Source of the DNA: Kribbella sp. ALI-6-A
Lineage (GTDB): Bacteria > Actinomycetota > Actinomycetes > Propionibacteriales > Kribbellaceae
DNA length: 64,000 nucleotides
Reading direction: 5' to 3'
Assembly: GCF_001984195.1 (NCBI RefSeq)
Contig: NZ_MTQN01000010.1
Coordinates: forward strand, 1,240,001 to 1,304,000
Positions 53,007-62,119 of the stretch are shown here, piece by piece. Within the stretch, counting starts at the first letter, position 1; every line of letters begins with the position of its first letter. A program made the position numbers and the translations under genes. A model generated the notes under the pieces. The model saw only the letters and a program-made list of their open reading frames with translations, made no database searches and was not told where the DNA came from.

Positions 53007-54991
53007 GCCTGGCCGCGGCGGACGGCCAGTACGTGGGCCGGCTCGCCGTTCGGGTCGAGCTTGACGTAGTTGCTCTGGCCCCAGCGCCAGGTCGCGCCGG
53101 TGATCTCGTCGTACACGGTGAAGGTGTCGTCGGGCCGCATGCCGAGCGCGGCCATGTCCAGGTGGACCATCGACTCGCGGACCGCGTGCGGGTCGGTGTT
53201 CACCACGACGATGACGGTGTCGGTGTGCCCGTCCGGTCCGGTGGTGCGCTTGGAGTAGCACAGGATCGCGTCGTCCTCGACCGAGTGCAGGCTGAGGTTG
53301 CGCAGCTGCTGCAGTGCCGGGTGCCGGCGACGGACCGCGTTCAGCAGCGTCAGGTACGGCGCGAGCGTGCGTCCCTCGGCGGCCGCGGCGTCCCAGTCGC
53401 GCGGACGCAGCTGGAACTTCTCGGTGTCCAGGTACTCCTCGGACCCCGGCCGGAGCGCGACGTGCTCGAACAGCTCGAAGCCGGCGTACACGCCCCACGC
53501 CGGTGACGAGGTGGCGGCGATCGCGGCCCGGATCTTGAACGCACCCGGTCCGCCGTACTGCAGGTAGGCGGTCAGGATGTCCGGGGTGTTGACGAAGAAG
53601 TTCGGCCGCAGGAAGTGACCGGTCTCCTTCGTCAGCTCGGTCAGGTACTCCTCCAGCTCCCACTTCTCGTTGCGCCAGGTGAAGTAGGTGTAGGACTGGT
53701 GGAAGCCGACCTTGGCCAGCTCGCGCATCATCGGCCGGCGGGTGAACGCCTCGGACAGGAACACCACGTCCGGATCGGTCTGCCGGATCTCGCCGAGCAG
53801 CCACTGCCAGAAGTTCACCGGCTTGGTGTGCGGGTTGTCGACCCGGAACACGGTCACGCCGTGCGAGATCCACAGCTTCACGATCCGCAGCACCTCGGCG
53901 TAGATGCCTTCGGGATCGTTGTCGAAGTTGATCGGGTAGATGTCCTGGTACTTCTTCGGCGGGTTCTCCGCATAGGCGATCGAGCCGTCGGCGCGGACCG
54001 AGAACCACTTCGGGTGCTCCTTGACCCACGGGTGGTCCGGCGAGGCCTGCAGGGCCAGGTCGATCGCGACCTCGAGGCCGAGCTCACGGGCGCGGCCGAC
54101 GAAGTAGTCGAAGTCCTCGAAGGTGCCGAGCTCGGGGTGGATCGCGTCGTGGCCGCCGTCCTCGGAGCCGATCGCCCACGGCGATCCCGGGTCGCCGGGC
54201 TTGGGGTCGAGGGTGTTGTTCGGGCCCTTGCGGTACGACGTACCGATGGGGTGGATCGGCGGGACGTAGAGCACGTCGAAGCCCATCGCCGCGACCGCGT
54301 CGAGCCGCTTGGCCGCGGTCCGGAAGGTGCCGGACTTCCACTGCCCGGTCTCCTCGTCGTACACCGCGCCTTCGGAGCGCGGGAAGAACTCGTACCAGCT
54401 GCCGTACAGCGCGAGCTGCCGGTCGACCCAGATCGGGTAGGTCTCCGAGGAGGTGATCAGCTCGCGCACCGGGTACCGCCCGAGCGCGGACCGGACCTGC
54501 GGCGAGATGCCGGCGGCGAGCCGGGCCTCGGGCGGCAGCGCGCCGTTGGCCAGTGCCTGCGCGGCGTCGCTCAGCGTGCTGCGGTCGAGCCGGACGGCCG
54601 GCGGTACGCCCGCGGCCGCGCGGTCGAAGAAGGCCGCGCCCTCGGCGAACATCAGGTCGACGTCGATCCCGGCCGGCACCTTGATCTCGGCGTTGTGCCG
54701 CCAGGTCCCGTACGGGTCGCTCCAGCCCTCGACGGCGAACGTCCAGGCGCCCTGCTCCTGCAGGGTGACGTCGACGGTCCACCGGTCCGTGCCCTGGCCG
54801 ACCGGGGTCATCAGCATCCGTCTGGTCTGGCCCGACGGGGACGTCAGGACGACGTTGGCGTTCACCGCGTCATGGCCTTCGCGGAACACCGTGGCCGAGA
54901 TGGTGAACGTCTCGCCGACCGAGGCCTTGGCCGGATACGCTCCGGCGTCGACGGTCGGGCTGACGTCGGTGATCGGGATGCGCCCAGTCAT
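53003..54991 (-). CDS. glgE: Alpha-1,4-glucan:maltose-1-phosphate maltosyltransferase GlgE
   Basis: 662 residues. The N-terminal beta-sandwich (residues about 5-125) is followed by a GH13_3 barrel with insertions: SRAD-less linker, YVPPIHPIGTSYRKGPNN, FRVDNPHTKPVNFWQWLL (nucleophile Asp), DVVFLSEAFTRRPMM (acid Glu). HTKP and the YRKG loop are characteristic of GlgE. It extends glucan using maltose-1-phosphate made by Mak. Divergent from glgP across 244 nt. Confidence 0.96.
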   Translation of the reverse strand: MTGRIPITDVSPTVDAGAYPAKASVGETFTISATVFREGHDAVNANVVLTSPSGQTRRMLMTPVGQGTDRWTVDVTLQEQGAWTFAVEGWSDPYGTWRHNAEIKVPAGIDVDLMFAEGAAFFDRAAAGVPPAVRLDRSTLSDAAQALANGALPPEARLAAGISPQVRSALGRYPVRELITSSETYPIWVDRQLALYGSWYEFFPRSEGAVYDEETGQWKSGTFRTAAKRLDAVAAMGFDVLYVPPIHPIGTSYRKGPNNTLDPKPGDPGSPWAIGSEDGGHDAIHPELGTFEDFDYFVGRARELGLEVAIDLALQASPDHPWVKEHPKWFSVRADGSIAYAENPPKKYQDIYPINFDNDPEGIYAEVLRIVKLWISHGVTVFRVDNPHTKPVNFWQWLLGEIRQTDPDVVFLSEAFTRRPMMRELAKVGFHQSYTYFTWRNEKWELEEYLTELTKETGHFLRPNFFVNTPDILTAYLQYGGPGAFKIRAAIAATSSPAWGVYAGFELFEHVALRPGSEEYLDTEKFQLRPRDWDAAAAEGRTLAPYLTLLNAVRRRHPALQQLRNLSLHSVEDDAILCYSKRTTGPDGHTDTVIVVVNTDPHAVRESMVHLDMAALGMRPDDTFTVYDEITGATWRWGQSNYVKLDPNGEPAHVLAVRRGQA

Positions 54992-55159
54992 GGTGGTCGA
55001 TGAACCTTCGCTTTCGAGGTCGCGGAGCCGGACAGTCGAAGTTTGTCGTCTCTGACGTTATCGGTTCCCGCGACCCGCCGGTGTCATGCGGACCCGCGGT
55101 TCGTCCACAGTGCGGACCACTTCGCACGCATTGCGTGCGCGCTCACGCCTGAAGCCTCT

Positions 55160-55171
55160 GCAAGATCTTGC
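55160..55171. promoter_or_regulatory. Palindrome between glgE and glgP
   Basis: GCAAGATCTTGC, a perfect 12-bp palindrome, followed by a related half-site GTTGCAAAAT. This resembles LacI/GalR-family operators and lies 65 nt before the glgP start. No LacI gene is in the window. Confidence 0.4.
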
Positions 55172-55235
55172 TCGTGTTGCAAAATCGATGCATACCGAAG
55201 ATGCTCCGGCGCGATCCGGCCGGTACGGTGTCCCG

Positions 55236-57833
55236 GTGCGAGCGATACGACGATTCTCCGTCCGCCCTGTCCTGCCCGAGCCGCTGACCGGCCTCGGCAC
55301 CCTGGTGAACAACCTGCGCTGGGCTTGGCACCCCGAGACGCAGGACGTGTTCGAGGCTGTCGACCCGCGGCTGTGGCGCAGCACCGGCGGTGACCCGGTC
55401 CGGCTGCTCGGCGAGGTCCCGGCGGCCCGGCTCGACGAGCTGGCCAACGACCAGGCCTTCCTGCGCCGGCTCGAGCTGGCCGTGAGCGACCTGCACGGTT
55501 ACGTGAGCGACGACCGCTGGTTCCAGGCCGAGGCCGGCTCCCCGGTCAGCTCGGTGGCCTACTTCTCCCCGGAGTTCGGCATCACCCACGTGCTGCCGCA
55601 GTACTCCGGCGGTCTCGGCATCCTGGCCGGCGACCACCTGAAGGCCGCCAGCGACCTCGGTGTCCCGCTGATCGGCGTCGGGCTGCTCTACCGGCACGGC
55701 TACTTCGGCCAGTCGCTGAACCGCGAAGGCTGGCAGCAGGAGCGCTACCCGCTGGTCGACCCGGACGGGCTGCCGATCAGCCTGCTCCGTGACGGTGACG
55801 CTCCCGCGACCGTCACCGTGGCGCTGCCGGGTGGCCGCGAGCTGCACGCCCAGATCTGGGTCGCCCAGGTCGGCCGTGTCCCGCTGCTGATGCTCGACTC
55901 CGACATGGAGGAGAACGAGCCGGCCGAGCGCGAGGTGACCGACCGCCTGTACGGCGGCACGACCGAGCACCGCCTGCTGCAGGAGCTCCTGCTCGGCGTC
56001 GGTGGTGTCCGCGCCGTCCGCGCCTACTGCCGGATCACCGGTCACGCGGCGCCGGAGGCGTTCCACACCAACGAGGGCCACGCCGGATTCCTCGGCATCG
56101 AGCGGATCCGCGAGCTCGCCTCCGACCAGGGCCTGGACTTCGACACCGCGCTCGAGGTCGCCCGCGGCGGCACCGTCTTCACCACCCACACCCCGGTCCC
56201 GGCCGGCATCGACCGGTTCCCGGTCGAGCTGATCCAGCAGCACTTCTCGCCGGACGTGTTCGGCGACGGCGTACCGATCGACCGGATCCTCGCGCTCGGC
56301 GCCGAGGACTTCGAGAACGGCGACCCGTCGGTTTTCAACATGGCGATCATGGGCCTGCGACTGGCCCAGCGCGCCAACGGCGTCTCCAAGCTGCACGGTG
56401 TCGTCAGCCGGGGCATGTTCGCCGGGCTGTGGCCGAGCTTCGACCCCTCCGACGTCCCGATCACCTCGGTCACCAACGGCGTGCACGCGCCGACCTGGGT
56501 GGCCCGCGAGATCTCCGCGCTGACCTACGCCAACGCCGACGAGGGCGACTCCGAGGGCATGTTCGAGGGTCTGGACAAGACCACCGACGCGGCGCTGTGG
56601 GAAACCAAGCGGATGCTGCGCCAGCGCTTCATCGACGACACCCGGGCCCGGGTCCGCGCGTCCTGGGTCAACCGCGGCGCCAGCGAGGCCGAGCTGGGCT
56701 GGGTCGACTCGATCCTCGACCCGGACGTGCTGACGATGGGCTTCGCCCGCCGCGTCCCGTCGTACAAGCGGCTGACGCTGATGCTGCGCGACCCCGAGCG
56801 GCTGAAGGCGCTGCTGCTGCACCCGACCCGGCCGGTCCAGATCGTGATCGCCGGCAAGGCACACCCGGCCGACGAGGGCGGCAAGAAGCTGATCCAGGAG
56901 ATGGTCCGGTTCGCCGACGACCCCGAGGTCCGGCACCGGATCGTGTTCGTGCCCGACTACGACATCGCGCTCGCGCAGCCGATGTACCCGGGCTGCGACG
57001 TCTGGCTGAACAACCCGCTGCGCCCGTACGAGGCCTGCGGCACGTCCGGCATGAAGGCGGCGCTGAACGGCGCGCTCAACCTGTCCATCCGCGACGGCTG
57101 GTGGGACGAGTGGTACGACGACGAGTTCGGCTGGGCGATCCCGTCCGCGGAGGGCATCGAGGACACCGACCGCCGCGACGACCTCGAGGCGCACGCGCTC
57201 TACGACCTGATCGAGAAGCAGGTCGCGCCGCGCTTCTACGACGGTGAGGTGCCGGGCCGCTGGATCGAGATGCTGCGGCACACGATCAAGGAGCTCGGCC
57301 CGAAGGTGCTGGCCACCCGGATGGTCCGCGACTACGTCGAGCAGCTGTACGTCCCGGCGGCGCAGTCGTCGCGGCAGCTCAACTCGACGTACGACGGCGC
57401 CCGGCAGCTGGCCGCGTGGAAGAAGCAGGTCCGGGCGGCCTGGCCGCAGATCCGCGTCGACCACGTGGAGCTGCAGGGCCTCGGCGACGTGCCGCAGCTC
57501 GGTACGACGGTCGGCATCCGCGCGTTCGTCTCGCTCGGCGAGCTGACCGCGGACGACATCGACGTCGAGGCGCTGCACGGCCGGGTGGACTCGACCGACG
57601 AGATCACCGACGCGGTCCGGGTCTCGCTGTCGCTGGCCGAGACCTACGAGGGCAACCGGCACCGCTTCGAGGGTGAGCTGAAGCTCGACCGCACCGGCCC
57701 GTTCGGCTACACCGTGCGCGTGCTGCCCAAGCACGCGATGCTGGCCAGCCCGGCCGAGCTCGGCCTGGCCGCCGGCCCGTCCGACCCCGAGGACCCGGAC
57801 ACCCCGGATCTTCCGGTCGGCTCGGAGTTCTGA
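55236..57833 (+). CDS. glgP: Alpha-glucan (glycogen) phosphorylase GlgP
   Basis: About 865 residues. GTG start at 55236, where homology begins (RRFSVRPVLPEPLTGLGTLVNNLRWAWHP is the DUF3417 N-terminal region of the TIGR02094 class). PEFGITHVLPQYSGGLGILAGDH and the C-terminal EACGTSGMKAALNGALNLS, which lines the cofactor pocket, are diagnostic. It releases glucose-1-phosphate from alpha-1,4-glucan chains with phosphate and pyridoxal phosphate. Divergent from glgE, so synthesis and breakdown share one control region. A 15-bp terminator hairpin follows. Confidence 0.95.
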   Translation: MRAIRRFSVRPVLPEPLTGLGTLVNNLRWAWHPETQDVFEAVDPRLWRSTGGDPVRLLGEVPAARLDELANDQAFLRRLELAVSDLHGYVSDDRWFQAEAGSPVSSVAYFSPEFGITHVLPQYSGGLGILAGDHLKAASDLGVPLIGVGLLYRHGYFGQSLNREGWQQERYPLVDPDGLPISLLRDGDAPATVTVALPGGRELHAQIWVAQVGRVPLLMLDSDMEENEPAEREVTDRLYGGTTEHRLLQELLLGVGGVRAVRAYCRITGHAAPEAFHTNEGHAGFLGIERIRELASDQGLDFDTALEVARGGTVFTTHTPVPAGIDRFPVELIQQHFSPDVFGDGVPIDRILALGAEDFENGDPSVFNMAIMGLRLAQRANGVSKLHGVVSRGMFAGLWPSFDPSDVPITSVTNGVHAPTWVAREISALTYANADEGDSEGMFEGLDKTTDAALWETKRMLRQRFIDDTRARVRASWVNRGASEAELGWVDSILDPDVLTMGFARRVPSYKRLTLMLRDPERLKALLLHPTRPVQIVIAGKAHPADEGGKKLIQEMVRFADDPEVRHRIVFVPDYDIALAQPMYPGCDVWLNNPLRPYEACGTSGMKAALNGALNLSIRDGWWDEWYDDEFGWAIPSAEGIEDTDRRDDLEAHALYDLIEKQVAPRFYDGEVPGRWIEMLRHTIKELGPKVLATRMVRDYVEQLYVPAAQSSRQLNSTYDGARQLAAWKKQVRAAWPQIRVDHVELQGLGDVPQLGTTVGIRAFVSLGELTADDIDVEALHGRVDSTDEITDAVRVSLSLAETYEGNRHRFEGELKLDRTGPFGYTVRVLPKHAMLASPAELGLAAGPSDPEDPDTPDLPVGSEF

Positions 57834-57840
57834 GCCTGAA

Positions 57841-57886
57841 CTGAAAGCGCCGGGCACCCTCGTCAGGGGGCGCCCGGCGCTTTCAG
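57841..57886. terminator. Bidirectional terminator between glgP and the DUF2269-like gene
   Basis: 15-bp perfect stem (arm CTGAAAGCGCCGGGC) with a 16-nt loop, then CTTTT on the plus strand. Confidence 0.92.
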
Positions 57887-58407
57887 CTTTTCCGGCGCAG
57901 CCGTCCCCACGGCTTGAACACCGACAGCACCACCGCGACGATCAGCAGCGTCGGGGACACGATCGGCGGGAAGATCAGGTCCGTCGCGTTCAGCACGGCA
58001 CCCGGCTGCCGGGCCTGGTGGGCCATCTCCTCGACGCCCGGCCGCAACGCGATCAGCACCAGCGTGCTGAGCAACAGGTTGAGCCCCAGCTTCACGACCA
58101 CCCACCAGTACTTGGTCAGCCCGTACTTGCTGCCGTAGGCCAGCAGTACGCCGGTGACCAGGCAGGCCAGGCCGGAGATCGTCATCGGCCAGATGGTCAC
58201 GAGCTCCAGCGCCTGGAAACTCAGCGACTTGGTGCCCGGGTCGTCGGTACCCATCGCGGTGAAGACCAGCACGGCCATCGCCACGTCGAGCCCGAGCCAC
58301 GACCCGACCGACGCCAGGTGCAGCACCAGCGTCAGCTTGCGGGCCCTCCCGCTCAGGCGCCACGGCTTGGCAGTTGTCGTCCGGGTCGCGGTCAGCGTCG
58401 CGCTCAT
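57883..58407 (-). CDS. DUF2269-like four-helix membrane protein
   Basis: 174 residues. Four hydrophobic helices: LTLVLHLASVGSWLGLDVAM, IWPMTISGLACLVTGVLLAY, WVVVKLGLNLLLSTLVLIAL and IVSPTLLIVAVVLSVF. The HLASVGSWLG motif resembles DUF2269/CopD-like integral membrane proteins that may bind heme. Start ATG 58407 with GGAGAAGGA upstream; the longer frame begins in poor context. Function unknown. Confidence 0.75.
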   Translation of the reverse strand: MSATLTATRTTTAKPWRLSGRARKLTLVLHLASVGSWLGLDVAMAVLVFTAMGTDDPGTKSLSFQALELVTIWPMTISGLACLVTGVLLAYGSKYGLTKYWWVVVKLGLNLLLSTLVLIALRPGVEEMAHQARQPGAVLNATDLIFPPIVSPTLLIVAVVLSVFKPWGRLRRKS

Positions 58408-58509
58408 GTCCTTCTCCGTTCTCGTCACCTTCGATGGTTCCGGAACGGGCGTGATCGCGCGTCGGCCACAGGAAGGCTCAGCGCCTACCTCCGCGGCGGT
58501 ACTGACCGC

Positions 58510-59388
58510 TCAGTTCGCGGGCACCTTCTGACGCGTACCGAGGTCGATCCAGTACGGCGCAATGCCGGTCGGGGAGTGGACCATGATCTTCTGCCCGGGG
58601 TGCAACTCCGGGTCGGTCCTGTACCAGTCGTGCAGCTTCGTCGCCGCCGCGTCGTCCCCGGCGTCGGCCGCGATCAGCAGCGCCGCGAGCTCGTCGGTGG
58701 GCGTCAGGTCCATGTCGAGGTCGTCGGCCATCGCTCCCCAGCCGTCCCACAGCAGCAGTTCGTCGCCGTGCAGATGGGCGAGCTGGAGCCACACGTAGTC
58801 GCGGATGAACCAGCCGCCGCGAATCGGCAGCGTCGGATCCACCCCGCAGGTCTCGCCGTCGATCTCGCCGGCCCGGAAGCCGCGCCACACCTCGGCCGCC
58901 GAGCGGAACGGTCCCGCCGGTATGTCCTGTACGTCGAAACCCCAGTGCTCGCCGGGCTCGAGTTGCGCGTCCACCCGCACCCACCGGTCGCCGTTCCAGT
59001 ACTCCGCGATCACGTGATCGGCGTTCCACCCGGGCTGGAAGCACGACGCGAAGCCGATCCGGGTACGGGCCGGAACTCCCTGGTGGCGCAGGGCGGAGAC
59101 GAACAGCAGCGCGTAGTCGCGGCAGCAGCCGACCACCCGGTCCTCAGGCGCTCGCGGTGCGGTCAACGGGATGCCGTTGCGGCGCTGGTCAGCCGCCAGG
59201 ATCGCCTCGACCCAGCGGTTGTTCACCTCGTCCAGCCGCTCGCCGGTGAACTCGATGCCGCCGCCGCGGTAGTGGATCAGCAGGTTCTGGATCGCCTTGG
59301 CCAGACCGGGGATGTCGGTCGGCAGCGCGTCCAGCAGTTCGGCGTACCGGCCGGGGTCGCTGTACGCCGTGTGGGTCGCGTAGTCCAT
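58510..59388 (-). CDS. Transglutaminase-like cysteine protein
   Basis: 292 residues. A papain-like transglutaminase core is visible: GCCRDYALLFVSALRHQGVPAR (catalytic Cys), WNADHVIAEYW (His) and WVRVDAQLEP (Asp). Such proteins are peptidases, amidases or, in actinomycetes, unknown. No signal peptide, so cytoplasmic. It starts 1 nt after the MerR stop and is surely co-transcribed with it. Confidence 0.85.
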   Translation of the reverse strand: MDYATHTAYSDPGRYAELLDALPTDIPGLAKAIQNLLIHYRGGGIEFTGERLDEVNNRWVEAILAADQRRNGIPLTAPRAPEDRVVGCCRDYALLFVSALRHQGVPARTRIGFASCFQPGWNADHVIAEYWNGDRWVRVDAQLEPGEHWGFDVQDIPAGPFRSAAEVWRGFRAGEIDGETCGVDPTLPIRGGWFIRDYVWLQLAHLHGDELLLWDGWGAMADDLDMDLTPTDELAALLIAADAGDDAAATKLHDWYRTDPELHPGQKIMVHSPTGIAPYWIDLGTRQKVPAN

Positions 59389-59389
59389 G

Positions 59390-60226
59390 TCAGCGCTGTC
59401 CTTTGTTCGGTGGGGGTTTGATCGGTTGGGCGACGTCGACCGCCGGGTCGGAGTCGGTCAGGTCGCGGAAGCCGGCGTGGTAGATCTCGCGGCTCGGCCC
59501 GGTGGTCGGGTGACCGGCGTCGCGGACCCAGTCCTGGACCAGGTCGTAGGCGAGCATGATCCGCGGATAGACGCACTCCTCGCGGCTGATCGTGCAGTAC
59601 GCCTCGGTGTGGGCCGGCTCGATCCGGATTCCGATCGGTCCGGCCGGGTCGACGAGCCCGTCGAACGGCAGACAGATCTCGACCGTCGCCTCGCTCTCCG
59701 GGGTGACCGCGCCGTGGAACAGCACCCAGGACTCACCGGTCAGCCCGGCCCCGGCGGCGGTCAGGTGGGCCCGGATCTCCAGCGTGGAAGCCACGATGAC
59801 GCCCATCAGCCCCTGCTGGTCGACGTCCACCCGGATCGACGCGATCTTGGTCTCCGGGACGTCGCGCACCAGCACCGGCCGCGGATCCAGTCCGGGCGAC
59901 CCGGCTCGCAGCAGCCGGTCGCGCAGGTACTCGACCGTCGCCCGCCGGGACTCGTTGGTGGCCTGCTCGGCGGCCCACCAGCGATCCAGCCGGATCAACG
60001 CCTCCTCGTCGGTGCCCGCGAGCACCTCGGAGATCGTCGCCAGCGGCATCTCCACCTGCCGGAGGATGCTGATCCGCCGGGCGCGTTCGAGCTGCTCCTC
60101 GTCGTACTGGCGGTAGCCGCTGACCGGGTCCACCGAGGCCGGCGGGAGCAGACCGGACACGTCGTACAGCCGAAGGGCCTTGTGCGAGAGTCCGGATCGC
60201 CGTCCGAACTCGCTGATCGTCAGCAT
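59390..60226 (-). CDS. MerR-family regulator with effector-binding domain
   Basis: 278 residues. The N-terminal MerR HTH (MLTISEFGRRSGLSHKALRLYDVSGLLPPASVDPVSGYRQY split by normal family spacing), a helical linker and a GyrI/BltR-like effector domain (about residues 125-250). This type senses bulky hydrophobic drugs. Start ATG 60226, 14 nt from a perfect palindrome. First gene of an operon with the transglutaminase-like gene, divergent from the DUF3800 gene. Confidence 0.9.
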   Translation of the reverse strand: MLTISEFGRRSGLSHKALRLYDVSGLLPPASVDPVSGYRQYDEEQLERARRISILRQVEMPLATISEVLAGTDEEALIRLDRWWAAEQATNESRRATVEYLRDRLLRAGSPGLDPRPVLVRDVPETKIASIRVDVDQQGLMGVIVASTLEIRAHLTAAGAGLTGESWVLFHGAVTPESEATVEICLPFDGLVDPAGPIGIRIEPAHTEAYCTISREECVYPRIMLAYDLVQDWVRDAGHPTTGPSREIYHAGFRDLTDSDPAVDVAQPIKPPPNKGQR

Positions 60227-60239
60227 GGCTGTACTCAAC

Positions 60240-60260
60240 ACCCTGCCCCAGGGGCAGGGT
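60240..60260. promoter_or_regulatory. MerR operator candidate
   Basis: Perfect 10-bp inverted repeat with a 1-nt centre: ACCCTGCCCC and its complement. It lies in the 76-nt gap between merR-type and DUF3800 genes. The ACCCT start is typical of MerR sites. Confidence 0.75.
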
Positions 60261-60302
60261 AAATACCTGGCAGGATCGCCGGGCCCGGTCGATCATGGGG
60301 TG

Positions 60303-61280
60303 ATGTCCGTGCAGCCCGTGTGGTCGGGACTTGTCGAGATCGCGTGCGACGAGTCCGGCTTCTCGGGGACCAACCTGCTCGATCCGGACACCCGGGTGTT
60401 CACCCACGCCAGCGTCCAGGTCGGCATCGGCGAGGCCCGGCGCGCGGTCGACAGTCTGCGCGAGCAGTCCCGGTACGGCGCGGGGGAGTACAAGTCGGCG
60501 CGCTTGTTCAAGCAGCGCCCGGTGCTCACCTGGCTGCTCGGGCCGGAAGGGCCGCTCCTCGGCCGGGCGGCCGTCCAGCTGACGGACAAGTACTTCCTGC
60601 TCGCCGGTCGCCTGAGCGCGCTGTTCTCCGACGGCCTCGACTACCGCACCGGGACCAGCCTGGACACCGACGAACCGGCCCGCCGTACGGCGCTCGCCCT
60701 GCACTTGCAAGGCCCCCGGTACGGCGACCGCTGGTGGGCGCTGCTGCAGAGCTTCATCGACCTGCTCCGATCGAAGAACCGGACCATGTACGACGAACGC
60801 GTCGACGAGTTCCTGGCGGTCGCCGCACAGTTCGATCCGGTCGAGCCCGAGCTGGCGGAGTTCGCCGGGCGCATCGGTCGGCCGCCGCTCGACGCCTTAC
60901 GGGACAGGCTGTTCGACGATCGCACGCTGTTGCCCCCGCTCGAGGTGCTGATCCCCGCACTGGTCGAGACCACCCTGCACTGGTACGCCGACGGCAACGC
61001 CGTGAGGATGGTCCACGACGAGCAGAGCGCCTTGACCGTGCACCGGATCGCCCAGGTGAACCTGCTGATGGACGACGCTCCGCTCGCGCTGCGGCAGACC
61101 GATTCACGCAGCGATCCCCGCGTTCAGCTCGCGGACCTCCTGGCCGGCTCGGCCCGGCAGATCGCGACGGCGGAGCTCAACGGCCACGGCGATCCCGCCC
61201 TGACCGCTTTGCTCAGGCCCTATCTGACCCCGCATCCCATCTGGGCCGACCCAACCAGCTGGGCTCAGCTGAGTCAGTAG
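60303..61280 (+). CDS. DUF3800 protein (RNase-H-like fold)
   Basis: 325 residues. ACDESGFSGTNLLDP at the start, VHDEQSALT in the middle and DPRVQLADLLAGSARQIA near the end give the spaced acidic residues of DUF3800, predicted to have an RNase-H-like nuclease fold. DUF3800 proteins are frequent in defence and mobile islands but also stand alone. ATG 60303 is the first good start beyond the divergent MerR region. Its 3' end overlaps the SGNH gene on the other strand by 7 nt. Confidence 0.8.
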   Translation: MSVQPVWSGLVEIACDESGFSGTNLLDPDTRVFTHASVQVGIGEARRAVDSLREQSRYGAGEYKSARLFKQRPVLTWLLGPEGPLLGRAAVQLTDKYFLLAGRLSALFSDGLDYRTGTSLDTDEPARRTALALHLQGPRYGDRWWALLQSFIDLLRSKNRTMYDERVDEFLAVAAQFDPVEPELAEFAGRIGRPPLDALRDRLFDDRTLLPPLEVLIPALVETTLHWYADGNAVRMVHDEQSALTVHRIAQVNLLMDDAPLALRQTDSRSDPRVQLADLLAGSARQIATAELNGHGDPALTALLRPYLTPHPIWADPTSWAQLSQ

Positions 61281-62047
61281 CGAGGCAGGTGCGTCTCGGG
61301 CAGCGCCGCGCGGAGTGCGTCGGCGTGCCGGCGGTAGCCGAAGTTGTTCGGGTGGAACTTGTCGGGAGCGAGCAGGCCGCGCCACGGCGGGCGAGCGTAC
61401 CGGGAGACCTCGGCGACCGGCAGACCGCGCTCGGCCGCGGTGGAACCGATCAGCTGATTGATGCCGCTGACGTACGGGCTGACCGCACCGCCGATGTGCC
61501 AGAAGCGGTCCGGGACGGTCAGGTCCATCACCACCGACGAGGTGGGCAGCCGGCCGATCACCTGGCGGAGATGCCGGCGGAACCGCTTCGGGGTCGTTCC
61601 GAGGATGTCGTTGCTGCCGATGCCGCAGGTGACCAGTGCGGGCTGCAGTCCCTCCAGCAGCGGCAACTGGTCGTCCAGCACGTGCCTGGTCTGGGCGCCG
61701 GAGCGGGACAGGTTGAGCACTCGCCACGGGGTGCCGGTCGCTCGGAGCGCCCGCAGCACCTGTCCGACGTACCCGTGCAGGGGTGACGACGCGCCGAGGC
61801 CCTGGGCGGTCGAGTCGCCGAGCACCACCCACAGCGGCCCGTCGGCGGTCAGGGCCTGCTCGTTCTGCCGGTTCCAGAACTCGGCGTACGTGCGCGCCTG
61901 GACGTCGACGTACGCGACTCCGTCGAGCCAGCGACCCAGCGCCAGGCGGGAGCTCGAGCGCTCCGCCTCACCCCAGCGCATCACCGCACGGTGCAGTGCG
62001 CCGATCGGCGTGGTTCGCTCGCGGGCCTCGCGGCGCAACAAGAACAT
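61274..62047 (-). CDS. SGNH/GDSL-family hydrolase
   Basis: 257 residues. The block I serine motif is VVLGDSTAQGLGAS, block III is GIGSNDILG and block V is APDKFHPNNFGYRRHA with the Asp-His pair. These define SGNH esterases. No signal peptide or lipobox; an Arg-rich N terminus suggests cytoplasm. Substrate unknown. Convergent with the DUF3800 gene; 72 nt from glgX. Confidence 0.9.
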   Translation of the reverse strand: MFLLRREARERTTPIGALHRAVMRWGEAERSSSRLALGRWLDGVAYVDVQARTYAEFWNRQNEQALTADGPLWVVLGDSTAQGLGASSPLHGYVGQVLRALRATGTPWRVLNLSRSGAQTRHVLDDQLPLLEGLQPALVTCGIGSNDILGTTPKRFRRHLRQVIGRLPTSSVVMDLTVPDRFWHIGGAVSPYVSGINQLIGSTAAERGLPVAEVSRYARPPWRGLLAPDKFHPNNFGYRRHADALRAALPETHLPRY

Positions 62048-62119
62048 CGATCCCCCCTCCGGTGAACAGCAGGTGTCCAGAGAAGGTACTAGGCGAAGGT
62101 TAACAACCCTCCGAGAACT

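Noticed and set aside
60303-62047. Anti-phage defence island around the DUF3800 gene
   Set aside because: Neighbours are a MerR regulator, transglutaminase-like gene, SGNH hydrolase and glycogen gene; no helicase, restriction, toxin or reverse-transcriptase gene supports a defence system.
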